NCBI RefSeq assembly: GCF_001640805.2
Contig: NC_066837.1
Location: 22,291,804-22,355,803, forward strand
DNA: 64,000 nt
Direction of reading: 5' to 3'
Origin: Lates calcarifer
Lineage: Eukaryota > Chordata > Actinopteri > Centropomidae
The notes under the pieces were generated by a model. It ran no database searches and had not been told where the DNA came from. It saw only the letters and a list, made by a program, of their open reading frames with translations. The translations under genes and the position numbers were made by a program. Within the stretch, counting starts at the first letter, position 1, and each line of letters starts with the position of its first letter. Shown in pieces: positions 46,118 through 58,140 of this stretch.

Positions 46118-48353
46118 AAATGTATGTACTTAAACTGGATGTAAAGGTGAGTTTGCCTGTTGCATATTTAGAGAAATATAACAAACAAAAACTTAAAAAC
46201 AATGTTATTTCAGTGCATCTACATTAAAACCACTTCTGTTAGTGTTGTATGCACATATTAGTATTTCAATATCTGAGTCCTCTATAAATACTGTACCTGG
46301 AAATGTACTTAAAATTAAACTTAAACAAAATACACAACATAGAAATACACTAAAAGACAGTAGTTACTCTCCATAATTTCTTTCTCATGAAAACTGGTCG
46401 TATTTATCAATTTAGTTATTTGGCTGCCCTAAACTGGGCAAGATGTGATACATTAAGTGTGTCAGCATTACATGGTACTACTCAGCAGCACTGCTTAAAG
46501 GATACATTCACAGTTTTTCATGCCTGTCTTAAAACAACATCCAGGTGCCCATATGAACACTAGAACAGGTTTTGCTTGCTGTAGTCATTCAACCTGTTCT
46601 TACTAGCCATTAAAACACCCCTTTCTAATGCACTTCCAATGTAAGTGATGGGGGACAAAACGCATAGTCCTCATTCAGCGCATTTTACAAAGTTTATTTC
46701 AAGTAAATATTAAAATTGATTATTGATTGTTTTTAAAGCTGACTGTTGTTTTAAGACAGCCTTGAAAATTGGGAACCTATCTTTTGAATTGTGAATACTT
46801 TGTTATGTAATAGTTCTGAAGTTTTTCTTGAACAATGGCATGATTATGCAGAGCTGATACTTGTTTGACATAATACTTCTCCATAGAGTGACAGACATGT
46901 TATAGCAGAAAAGCACAGAAGTAATTAATAACAATAAGGAATGCATCCTATTAGGTGCGCCTGCTCCAGGGCACCTGGTATTGTGCATGTTGGCTGACAG
47001 CCATGGCTTACTGGGACACTTAAATGGAACAGAGCCATTGTTAATGTTATTAGTTTCACCTATTAGCTACCACAAAATGTCTTGTACAAAGAATTCCGAC
47101 GATGGACTCAAGCCTCTGTAAAGACATTAGACGTTTTAATTTAGCTATTTTAATATTTCAGCTGCTTGGTTTTTAATCTGTCATAATGCTGACTGAGCAT
47201 TCACACTGACAAAGTTACACACATTTGCAATGAGCTGCCAGGTACTATTGGCCTTTAAGCAGCTACCCATCTATATGGATCTAATGCAGGCCTCAAGGGT
47301 ACATCAGGAGTGTTGAGGATTACTGTCACATAAATCCAACTGTAGAGCAGCCAAACTGCCGTCTTCACAAATATTTGCCTCATGCATGTCTCATCTTTCC
47401 TGATCTGAATATCAAGAACACACGCCCAGTTGCCCTGAATTACATGAGCTACTCCTTTTAAAATAGATAAATGAGTGTACACCTGTGCTACCACACCACA
47501 AGGACACGGAAAGCTTATATTTCATGAAACATTAAATCCCCTTTTACGCAACAGTCCCATCATTGATCTCCAGTGGAGATAGGGATAGAGGGCGGATAAG
47601 GAAGCTTTCCGTTCTCAGGTCACAGTCAGTCTGGTTTCACCTCCACCTCCTGGGGGAAGCTTCTGTCTCTCCAAAGGGGCTGTAACAGGAGCGAATGACC
47701 TTGGTATTTCATTGTTGGGTACTTGTTGATTTCAGGCGCACCTTGGCTGCCCTCTGTCAACTTATTTCATCACCAAACAAATTATATTTCTTTGTAGCTA
47801 CTCTTGCAGGTAACAATTCTCTGCCAGCACAGCGCGGCTGAGGCGAGTCGTCAGGTGTGCGCTGGGTGGGTGGGTGGGGGGCGTTATGGCATCTGTTGTT
47901 GACGCCTCCTCACTCTCTCACCGGGTCGGACAGGAGGACACAAGCCCAGCTGACGAGGAGAATTAAGTGTTGCGTGCGAGGAGCAGCTTTCTAATCTCTG
48001 ATCTCTTGGATTATTCCTCCGATGGACGGGACTTAGCCCCCGTCCGTGGTTTTTTGGCCACTATTTTACGCACACTGCGCGCCGACTTTGTGCGGCCATA
48101 CTTGCGCCCTTGGCCATTTGCATGATGGATTAAACACTCATTAGTTTTAGCCTGGTTTTTGGTCTGTGCTCTCTGAACAATTGTGAATTATTAATGGACT
48201 CTCATCATGCTAAATGATGATGATGTTTTGGTCACTGGAGCGCGCAGCCGTACGTTGGATTAAGAGCCACACACTTTCCACAGCTCTTGGACCTCGCACC
48301 TGTCTATTCCCCTGAGACACTTTGACCTGTTTTCCTCCTATTGACGCGCTGGG
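46118..48353 (+). other. nthl1-nherf2 intergenic region with nherf2 promoter/5' UTR
   Basis: The stretch is AT-rich from 46118 to about 47800 with one MITE (46495-46788). From about 47825 to 48350 it becomes CpG-rich (GCGCGGCTGAGGCGAGTCG, later GCGCGCCGACTTTG), which marks the likely nherf2 promoter and 5' UTR. Short upstream ATGs occur, including a 7-codon frame at 48194-48217. Confidence 0.5.
46495..46788. mobile_element. MITE with ~45-bp terminal inverted repeats
   Basis: The left end (TTAAAGGATACATTCACAG, then GCCTGTCTTAAAACAACA) is matched by the reverse complement of the right end (TTCAAAAGATAGGTTCCCAA, then GGCTGTCTTAAAACAACA). The interior includes CAATGTAAGTGATGGGGGAC, typical of a common percomorph repeat. 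It lies between nthl1 and nherf2 and is non-coding. Confidence 0.7.
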
Positions 48354-51300
48354 ATGGAGAGTGAGCTGAGACCCAGGCTCTGTTTCTTGACCAAAGGAGA
48401 GCGCGGCTATGGGTTTCACCTGCACGGTGAACGGAATAAAGGCGGACAGTTCATCCGTAAAGTGGAGCCCGGCTCCTCTGCTGACCTGGCTGGGCTGAAA
48501 CCAGGAGACCGGGTAGTGGAGGTGAACGGGGAGAATGTGGAGAACGAAACGCACCATCAAGTGAGTGATGGCTCAATAAATACATTTGAAAAATCAGAGG
48601 TGTGTGCCTGTGTGGTGGAGAGAAGTCAGGAGAGGAACATCAACTCTCTGAGGCGCAAACAATGAGTTCTATACCTGTTAGACCACTTTTTCCTTTGCCT
48701 GAGGACGGGGGGGGGGGGCTACTAAAATGGGTCAGTGTGAGCTTTGTGTAATGGGAATCACTGGGTGTCTTTGTCTTGCTATGTGCAGGTTGGTTCAGGA
48801 TGAACAACAGGCACCAAATAACACCACACTGATCATTTTTTAATTTATCTTAATCCTCCTCTCTGCAGGTGGTGAATCGTATCAGAGAGGTGTCACACCG
48901 CACCAGGCTGCTGGTGGTGGACAGAGACACGGATGACTTCCTCCGCAGCTGTGGCCTGGCCTGCACAGAGGAGCTGGCCATCGAGATGGGGACCCTCTCC
49001 CTGCGCCCCTCGCCCTTTCCCACCCCGTCCTCCTCTCCCATACCCAGAGAGAACTCGCCCCTGTCGCCCAAACCCAACCACATGCACTCATTTCACCCTC
49101 CTGCCAGCAGACTCGCCTGCTCACACTGCCGCACAAGACAAGGTCAAGAGGTCCTCAGTGACTTCAAGCACAGCAACTGATGCAGAGGTAAGGGTTGAGA
49201 TCAATTCTGGGGTTGTAATGGTCAGTTGGTCACTGAAGCTGCCAGCAGTGAACCAGTGTGTTACTGTGTTCAGGCTGTGTGTGACACTGAGCGTACACTC
49301 TTTAACCTGATGTCTGTCGAGCACTAATCTGGATCTGTGCTTGGCCGGCCTGTTGGCTGGATTCACAGGAGTGCTTTTAGAAAGAGTCTGGTGACTTCTC
49401 TCAACAGGTGGCACCAAAAAACTCAGGACAGAAACAGGCTCCTGGTATTCCAACACAGACTTCAAGTGCACTGAAGAGGAGAAGTGAGAAAACAACAAGG
49501 CACTTACCTGGGGTGGCAAGAACAAATCTCTATTTTGTGGCTTTATTTATTATTCACTGTTTTACTCAGCTGGACAGAGTTAATACCTACACAGCATGGA
49601 CACAAAACATCACACAATCCCTTTTCCTCTGGTCAAAAGTTAAGCTGTAAAGTCCATTGTAGTGCATACATGTTGAAGAGGGATTCTGCAGAGAATAAAC
49701 AAATTAAATTGCGAATGATTGAATAAAACAGTGACTAAAATAGCATAATCACAGCAGGTTTAAAAGGATTTCTCAACTCTTCACCACCACAGTGTGACAG
49801 TGGATTTAATTGTCCTGTTGTTAGGCTTTCCTGTCACTCAAACATCTACTCCGCTATAATCTGAACCCACTGTTTCATCCATTTACAAGCCACTGTAGTT
49901 TCTAAGAGGTGTGAATATTTAAAGTACATATTGTATTCAAGAGAGTTGTCTCTTTGTGCATACTGAGATTCAACACCTCACACAATCAGCTGTAGAGCTG
50001 TTCCCACCTGACCACAGACAGCAGAGACAAAACACAAAACCCTGCTCAGCTGACTGTGTTTCCTGCAAAAACACTATAAGCATTGTTTAGTCAAACTGAA
50101 AGATCACTTTGGAAAGATAGTGTGAGAGAGAGTGTATGCACCAGGTGGAAGTGTAAACCACATGTTCACTTCACTGAGAGTTATGTTTGCCTTAAAACTA
50201 TGTTCCCTCTGTTTTGTATACAGAGCCATAAAGAGATAAAGAGTTACAAAAACAGTCTGGTCTTTAATCTGACAAGTTAGAATCTCAGACTCTTATTTTG
50301 ATAGTTGGCTCTGTCGAGGCAGTGCTCTGAGGGCTTTGTAGCTGACAACAGACTGCATCTGATTGTCCTACATGAGTTCAGATTTTATCACTCATCTTGT
50401 CTGTTCGACTTTAGTTTGAGTGACTTTTGACAAAACAGACTTTGAGTGTCTGCAGGGAGGAAAGAACACAGACAAGGAGGGATCAGATTTGAAGATAGCA
50501 ATGTTGCACAATCAAACACTTTGCATGGGTATTGTAATCTAGTTTATTTTGGGCTTGGGGCACATAATCTCTCTCTCTCCTGCTGTGGGACATAACACAC
50601 CTCTGACACCTTAAAATAAAGGGATCAGCTGTAGTTAGAAACCTTGGTATGCTCGCCAGACATCACTGTGACGTCTGGCTGCAGAAATAAGCGGGAACTG
50701 GCTTTCAGAGATTGAGCTCAGTGTTTGGGCTCCAAACAAAGTGGACCAGGATCCTTAGGACCAGCAGCTCACGTCAAACTGCCATCTGTTTAGCCCATAG
50801 GCAGGGTAAATACAGGCTACCCCTTGGCTGGCCATCAAGGATCTCTTTCTCAGTTTTGGTAAAAGGTTCAGATAAAACAACGTCATATGCAACATCAGCA
50901 GCACCTGTATGACTCAGCACTATCTATTACATCATCACCAACTGTGGCCCCAACTATAAGCTGACCTCCTTGACCAAAACTTAACTTTGAATGTTTTACA
51001 GATGTATTTTTTATTACAAGGCTGTTCTGATTAATTTCATTATATTGTGCAGATGTTAATATTGTTCACCTCCTCTGCATGGAGTAACATGGGTCCATAG
51101 AATACACCACCCAGAAGGGCAGATGTTTTTTTTTTCTTCCTCTTCTAAAAATTATTTCTATTGTTACAAAGTCTCTATGAGGGCATGAATTATGCTCTTA
51201 GCTATTAATCTATCTGACAAAATGAAGGCCTTAATATGCCTTTTCTCCTTGCTCTGCCAACAGTAAAATTGTCTAAAGAACAAGTCTGTTTGGTGATATG

Positions 51301-52237
51301 TTTTTCATCTAAGAGCACCTTAAGGTACCCTGGATTTACTGCAGTTCCCTTGCCTCTGCCATTAATTTTAGACTTTTTGTCACCCGCTAAACCTATTACA
51401 ATGTACTGATCACACATCAAATGATGGCATCACTTTCTAGACCTTTTCAGTGAGGAGCATGTGAGTGATTATTTTAGGCCTCTAATTCAGCAGCTCTGAT
51501 TAGGGAGCCATTATGCCATATTAATCCCAGGCTGCCACCATTGCAGCCTTGTACTTTTCATGCACTTGCATATCAGACAAGTTGCACACACTCATATACA
51601 CACATATAGTCTCTTTCTCATCTCTTCATTTGTGCGCCTTGCATCTTGTGACTGACATTCACATCATTGTACATGTAAATACAGACACAGTTTCATTGTT
51701 GCATGATGTTATTTTGGCAGCAGACACTTACGTAACAACAATGTTGGCTGCTCTCACAGCCACGCAGCAGTCTGATACAGTCATACACACTTAACTTACA
51801 CACATCAAAACCCTTCCACTAACTTCCATGTATACAGTTGATTTCTTCAAATGTTTATAGGAAGGATTTTTATATATCCTGTTAAATTTGTAGTGTTTAT
51901 TTCAGTTATCTATGAATTCTAGGGACCATTCTACAAAAGAGATTAAGACAGAGAGCAGGTTTTTGTAATAGCATTTAAAGTGTTGGCTCATTGATTAACA
52001 ACTGTCTCAATTAATCAATTCATTGATTGGTCTATAAAATATTGAAAAATGGAAACAGTAAATGTAGGTATTTTTGCTTGATTAATCGGTCACCAGAAGA
52101 GTAGTCTATCATTTTTTGTCAATCAAGCAACATGGAACATGGACTGCAACATGGAAAAACTGTATCTAAGGGGGGAAAAAACACTTAGGTCCACAAATAG
52201 ATCAGCTCAGATATTTCCAGGTCAGCATGGTTTGCAG

Positions 52238-52301
<64 letters not shown>

Positions 52302-54604
52302 ACCAAAATACTGGACCCCACAAATTTAAATGGCTATTTGAGGGTTATCACTTAGGTTTGGAGTTCTAAGTTAGACATTCAGTTGAGATGGTGGAGGTTA
52401 GGGTGAGGGGGTAAGGAAAGTATGATGCCACTAGTGGGGCCCCTCAAAGATATGTGTACATGGATATGTGTGTCTGTGTCAATTAATTTGGGTCGACATG
52501 GTAAATATAGTAAACAGGCCAGCAATATAAACAGAGATGTTTTAAACCAGTAGGAGACATGGTGACCCATCACCACAGCAACCTGACCTGTCACCATGGT
52601 GATCTGTCACCAAGGTGTTTTGGTCCATTACTACAGCTTGCACTGTGGCTGATGGACAGAGACAACCCCATGGGTGCTCTCGCCTCATCTGTGTGTCTTG
52701 TGTGTGTGTTTGCACATGGAGTCTTTCTTGATGGAGCAGAAAGAACAGAGAGATCTGTCAGAAAGCCCTCAGGTCAACTTATCCATGAAGGCACAGTCAG
52801 AGCAGTGGGACTAGGCAGTCACTATCCTTGACTACCCCCATGGACTTAATGCATGGCCCAGGCACAGAACACACACACACAGCCAGCATGTACCTAGTAG
52901 TCGGAGCATAGGTTCAGTCAGGCGGGTGAGTCATGTAATGTGTCAACTCTTGTCATTGATCATTAGGCTCAGTCTTAATGTCTCTCAGCCTGATCCACTT
53001 AGCCCTCTCTGCTTAGCTCTGAGACCACTGGCTCATCCCAGCAGCCACTTTCTCCTGATTAACTCATAGTACAGCCACACCAATAAACACTGAGTAACCA
53101 GTTTAATAGGTGCACCTGTAGAAGAATATCTTTCCTATGTCAGTTTATTTTTTACAACATGGCAAATGCATGCAGAATTAAACATACATTACAATGGACA
53201 AATCTCAGGAATTTTGTTTTAGATTGATTTATATCTAGAGCATCTGAATACCACATTCTCTCGTGTTTTGTTGTTGTTGTTTTCTCATCTTTTGTTTCTG
53301 TCTTATCTCCTATCATAGCTGCAGGTGGAGCCCTCACCAGAGCCAACAGTTGACCTCCTACCCCGACTATGTCACCTGGTGAAAGGGGAGCACGGCTATG
53401 GCTTCAACCTGCACAGCGATAAAACGAAGCGTGGACAGTTTGTACGTTCTGTGGACCCCGGCTCAGCTGCTGAGAGCGCAGACATCCGGCCCGGAGACAG
53501 ACTAGTGGAGGTAGTGGAGGATCTGGCCGACAGTTTAGTCGTTACATGTAAACATTTTAGGGAATTGGTGGGAAAAACAGCAGCACCACTCCCCGTATTA
53601 ATCAGGTCTGTGCACTGATTTGAGGTGTGATTGGATCAGAGCAGATTAGCTGGACTCAAGCTTAGAGTGGGCGGGAGAGAGAGGTCTTGTTTAAAGAGGA
53701 AAAACAAGGAAAGACGACATGGGATAATCTTGAATGGAGGTGTAGAGGAGTGGATGGTGTTTCTGTGTCTTTTTTTATGAGAAAACAGAGAAAACATATG
53801 CATGCCCACATGTGTGTCACAGGCTTGAAGATATGAGCAAGATTTTGTTTCCATTTCCATCTGTATGAGCTGTACAGTTAATGTTGTGTGGAGACGGGAA
53901 TGGAATTCATGCAAATCACTTCCCTTCTACTCACACAGATTCTATCTGTTTTTCATCTTTTAGACAAAATACTGTACCTCCTGCTCATCATGTTGTGTTA
54001 TGGCTAATCTCTAATCTTTGCCCTGTCTCCTGTCTGTCTCATTAGGGCTCTCATTTATTTTCTCTGCATCCTTTCCTTCCTTCATCTTCACTTTACTCCA
54101 CTCTTATGTCACCTTTTTCTCTGACTCAGGTGAATGGAGTGAACATAGAGGGCCTGAGGCACTCAGAGGTGGTGGCCCTCATAAGAGAAGGAGGGGGGGA
54201 GGTCCACCTCCTCATGGTCGACCAGGCGACGGACGAGCTCTTCCACAGACTGGGGATCACACCCACCACCAGCCATGTCAAAGGTACACAGTACACACAC
54301 ATAAAGACAGATACACACAACCCTTTTTACTCTTTTGCTTAATGTTGTGTTTTCTGTTTTCTCGCAGAGGTCTATGTGGACGAATCAGCCACAGAAAGTG
54401 CCCCACCCACCCCTTCTCCTACCACTGAACTCCCCACCACAGATCCACCGATCATAAATGTCACGCTGACAGACTCCCCGATCACAAAGATGTCTCCAAA
54501 ACCTCGCGCTAATGGGAGCTCAGCGTCCCAGTCTTCTAGAAGTTCCACCACCCAGTCAGAAATCAGCAGCTCAGACATGAGCATCCAGGTGAGCAAGGAG
54601 GTGC

Positions 54605-54647
<43 letters not shown>

Positions 54648-54885
54648 AGATAGAAATGATGTAGGAAGCCAACAAAACAGTCATGAAATATGAAGCTGTT
54701 GACTGTGTGCATTGTAGGTTCCTGATGAGGACGACAGGCGTGTTTCAGACCCTTTCATGGACAGTGGCCTGCGTCTGAGTCCTACAGCTGCTGAGGCTAA
54801 ACAGAAGGCCCTCGCCGGCCGCAGAAAGAAGAGAGCGCCCCCCATGGACTGGAGCAAGAAACAAGAGATCTTTAGCAACTTCTGA
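48354..54885 (+). CDS. nherf2: NHERF2 (SLC9A3R2) PDZ scaffold, complete (6 exons)
   Basis: Exons 48354-48560, 48869-49187, 53319-53510, 54130-54283, 54368-54588 and 54718-54885 encode about 419 residues. NHERF2 links membrane transporters and receptors such as NHE3 to ezrin and actin under the apical membrane. PDZ1 is at residues 8-90 ([32 protein letters not shown]). PDZ2 is at about residues 187-270 ([33 protein letters not shown]). The C-terminus ends [18 protein letters not shown], the ezrin-binding motif. The [18 protein letters not shown] sequence before it matches NHERF2 rather than NHERF1. Exon 48869-49187 carries one surplus base near 49087-49115: its first frame stops at 49178, while the next frame reaches the donor with coding-like sequence. 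Exon 3 has tandem acceptors (53319 or 53325), which differ by two codons. Confidence 0.95.
51990..52110. repeat. Interspersed repeat fragment in nherf2 intron 2
   Basis: AATTAATCAATTCATTGATT followed by GGTCTATAAAATATTGAAAA resembles the fragment at 44690-44890 and a common fish repeat. Class is unknown. Confidence 0.3.
52241..52299. repeat. (TG)n microsatellite, nherf2 intron 2
   Basis: About 29 perfect TG units lie in the long intron between the two PDZ-coding parts of nherf2. Confidence 0.95.
54607..54644. repeat. (TG)n microsatellite next to nherf2 exon 5 donor
   Basis: About 19 TG units begin 18 bases after the donor at 54589. Confidence 0.95.
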
Positions 54886-55719
54886 CCCAAGAATGCATGG
54901 AGAACAAAACAGAAGGAGCACAAGAATGGCATAGAGTGAGGAATGATATTATGATTCCTCACTGTTGATACTGTAATCAAAAGTACAATACCTCCATCTT
55001 GCAGAGGCAAAGGAAAGAGTGATGAGAGTCTGGTAGTAACTTTATAGTGATCTTAAATTCTGTTCTGTGTAATAACATATTGCAATAGATCAAATAGTAT
55101 TCTCTAGACACTCACTTTACAGTATCTGTAAGGACAAGAACATGTGTGGATCTGTAACCTTCACAACAGACTGTGCAGAGCAACGGCATTAATGACTGGC
55201 AGACCATCAGCTGAGAGACTTGTCAGTTGAAATGGTCAATATACAGTGTTTCTCCTTATTAAAGCATAGTCATTTCTGAGCCATGAGTAGTGATTAGGAG
55301 TCCACAGCCTCTATGCACTCTTGCTTGAGGATCAGTGATTATTATCAGCATTTGGCCATATATGCTGTAGATATGCTTTTCCTGCTGTAACTTCTGTAGT
55401 TTTTTTTTTTTTTTTTAAAGTAAGAGTTTCATGTCTTTTCAGTTTACCATGAGCTCATCAACCTGCAGTAGTTGTCTCAATATTAATGTTTTGTAATGTA
55501 GCATACACCTTGAACTGTAAATACAGATGATACGGGAGAGGCTAAGTTATGATGTTTGTTTGATCACCTCAGTGCTTCTCATAAAGGTCAGTGATCTCTG
55601 AAAATATTTAAAAGGCAAATTGTTGACTAGATAGAAAGAACTGTGCACCTTCCTCTGATCACTTCTTGTAGCTTTTTGAGGATTTTTTCTCTCAAATGTG
55701 CTTGATGGTTGAAATGTGA

Positions 55720-55725
55720 AATAAA
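55720..55725 (+). terminator. nherf2: Candidate nherf2 poly(A) signal
   Basis: AATAAA is followed by CTTTCAGAATATGTGTAAATTG and later GT-rich sequence. It gives a 3' UTR of about 840 bases after the stop at 54883-54885. Confidence 0.5.
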
Positions 55726-57120
55726 CTTTCAGAATATGTGTAAATTGCCAGAACAGAATGTCAGTTATGATGTGGCTGAGCATTTCTATGATGGTCCAGT
55801 GCTCAATTATGTTTTGGCATATCACTGGGCCGTGCATCAGGATGTGTTCTCATGAATCTACAGGGCTGTCTGACACACGGCATAATTCCAATCAAAACTT
55901 TTCTATTTCCTTATTGGACGTAACGCGCCTTTAAAGCATCCAAGTGTCATCCTCTTTGATTCAGCTTTTCTTGGATAACAATGACCTGGATGACTGAAAC
56001 ATGCAGACTTCTGTGAATTCTACACTGACAAAGCAAGAAACACACAGTTGGCGGCATGACCCAGCCTTACATCTATATTGTATCTGCTCAGGTGATATTG
56101 TATCACTACAGCCTGTAGTGGGGAAGCTTTGTTTCCCCCCTCTGGCAGTGAGAGTAATTACACAAATACTGTTGTGAGCTTAAGACACTACCAACAGATT
56201 ATTTTTTAGATTCTGTCATGCATCTTACCAAAGAAAGAAAAGAACATGGTTTCACTAAGACTTGGTGCTACTTGATTCTTGTCAACATGCTGAGTACATC
56301 TGTTTGTTAGTGACCTGCCATAAAAAAAAAAAAATGTAAGATCTCACCTAAGGTGAGAATTATAGTGATATGGATACAGAGTCACAGAAATGAGGAGGAC
56401 TCAACTCAGGGATTTTCCTGTACACTCTGCTCCAGCTCCACCCAAAGCTTCAGGGTAAACAAGTAATATCAAGGTAGGTATGATAAGGTGATCTGCACTG
56501 TAACAGAGGCCAGTAATTACATTGAGATGAGTCAGATTTCTGTCAGACTTGCAGCTCATTTGCATTGCGTATGTAGCCTCACAGTATTAGCATTATGTGT
56601 GTGAAGGTAAGAATTTAGCAGGTTGGTTTGGTTCTTTAGATCTCTTCATTAGAGATTTGCACATTGAAAAGCAATCACAGAATACAGACTGCAGCACTGT
56701 GGAGTCTGGGCAGTCTGTCACTGCCTCTTTCACACACACACACACACACAGATCCTGGTAACTCTTCACACTCTTGTCACTCACAACCCATGAAGTGACC
56801 TCCTCCACTCCAGACTGACATGTTATCAAACACACACTGAGCTAATCAGTTAGTCCAGAGGTCCTGTGAAGATGATCTGGGTACAGCATCAAATTTCAAA
56901 ATGTGGATGCAGGTGATGATCCAGGTGTAGTGTCTGTTAAGTGTGTGTGTGAGAGAGTTTTTACATGTTGACATACATATAGTCAAATCCCAGAGGTCAA
57001 ATGTAACTCTATTCAATTAAACTCATATTAACCACGAGGGTGTGTATACCAACCTGCCATCCTCTGACAAAAGACATCAGACTGGCAACTCTAGCACCCA
57101 GCCTTCAGCATGCACAACAT
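55726..57120. other. nherf2-tnpo2 intergenic stretch
   Basis: This is non-coding sequence between two convergent 3' ends, with short A and CA runs (for example 56732-56750). No repeat family, RNA gene or coding sequence could be assigned. Confidence 0.5.
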
Positions 57121-57122
57121 GA

Positions 57123-58109
57123 TTTATTTCAGGAATCCATAATCCGGCTGGATTTTCAAGAGATTTTACACACATAAACTATAAATCATATAACAGACTC
57201 GAAAGCATTTTATTTCCATTCGTGCCTTCATGAAAAGGGAACGCGACTGGCAAAAGTAATCCACAGAAAAACAAAAGGTACCAAAGTCTTTCTGCCAAAT
57301 TGCAACAATATCATGCTTTTTATTATATAAACATAATTTAGAAAAAGAAATATCAGTCCTCCTCCATCTCCTTGCGTCCCTCCTTTGCTCCCATCTTAGT
57401 TTTTTTGCACCTATTCCAAAAGATGTCTCAACCCTTGTTTCCTTCAAACTTATTATATTTATGAATCTGTCACTGAAGCAGACTACTACAGCATCATCAA
57501 AAGAAAATGTACACTGATCTTTCAGATACAAAAAACTGCTCATGAAACTACAAACATCAGTTATACAAATAAAAAAAACAACATTAAATTTAACAAGCAA
57601 CCAAAAACATTTCCTCGAACAAGTTCTGAACTAAGATACTATGGAAATAGAAGTGGCCTGGGTTCCAGATTGTCTTTGTATTTGAAGCAATTAATGATTG
57701 GTTTGATTATCTCAGTGGTCACAGTCTTGGTCAAATCAAGTGCCAGTGTCTGTCTGTTTGCAAATGTCTACATGCTGGACAGACACTCGCAGAGTATCAA
57801 TGAAAAAAAATATAGATCCCTGTAGTCAATTTTGCTGGCAAACTCTTATTCAATGATTCATCTTAAAAGTCCTACAGAGCCTGTAAGTTATCACGTCATC
57901 ATGATGCACATACTGAATACTGAAATAGCAGCTTGTCTCAATGTATTGTCTTTTATTAAATTTCAGTGGCTATTGCTCTTTGGCAGTGTCCTAGCTCTTA
58001 TTCTTTTAGTACGATACTGTGCTCTCCTCTTATTGTGAATTGAGGTGGTGTGTTGGTGTGTAAAGGGCGATCATATTACTCTGAAATGTATGTCAAAACA
58101 TACGCCACT

Positions 58110-58140
<31 letters not shown>

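Larger units (their letters stand above)
49188..53318 (+). other. Long nherf2 intron 2
   Basis: This 4.1-kb intron separates the linker exon from PDZ2. It contains a (TG)n tract (52241-52299) and a repeat fragment (51990-52110). A weak exon-like segment at 49408-49483 has good acceptor and donor motifs, but its 76 nt do not fit the phase of the next exon. Nothing else is recognised. Confidence 0.55.

Noticed and set aside
47820..47900. G-rich stretch before nherf2 as a dedicated regulatory element
   Set aside because: GGGTGGGTGGGTGGGGGG could form a quadruplex, but it is a short simple repeat in a CpG-rich promoter and nothing further supports a specific role.
57166..57600. 144-codon minus-strand open frame downstream of tnpo2
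   Set aside because: It is AT-rich, lies in the presumed tnpo2 3' UTR and shows no conserved motif.
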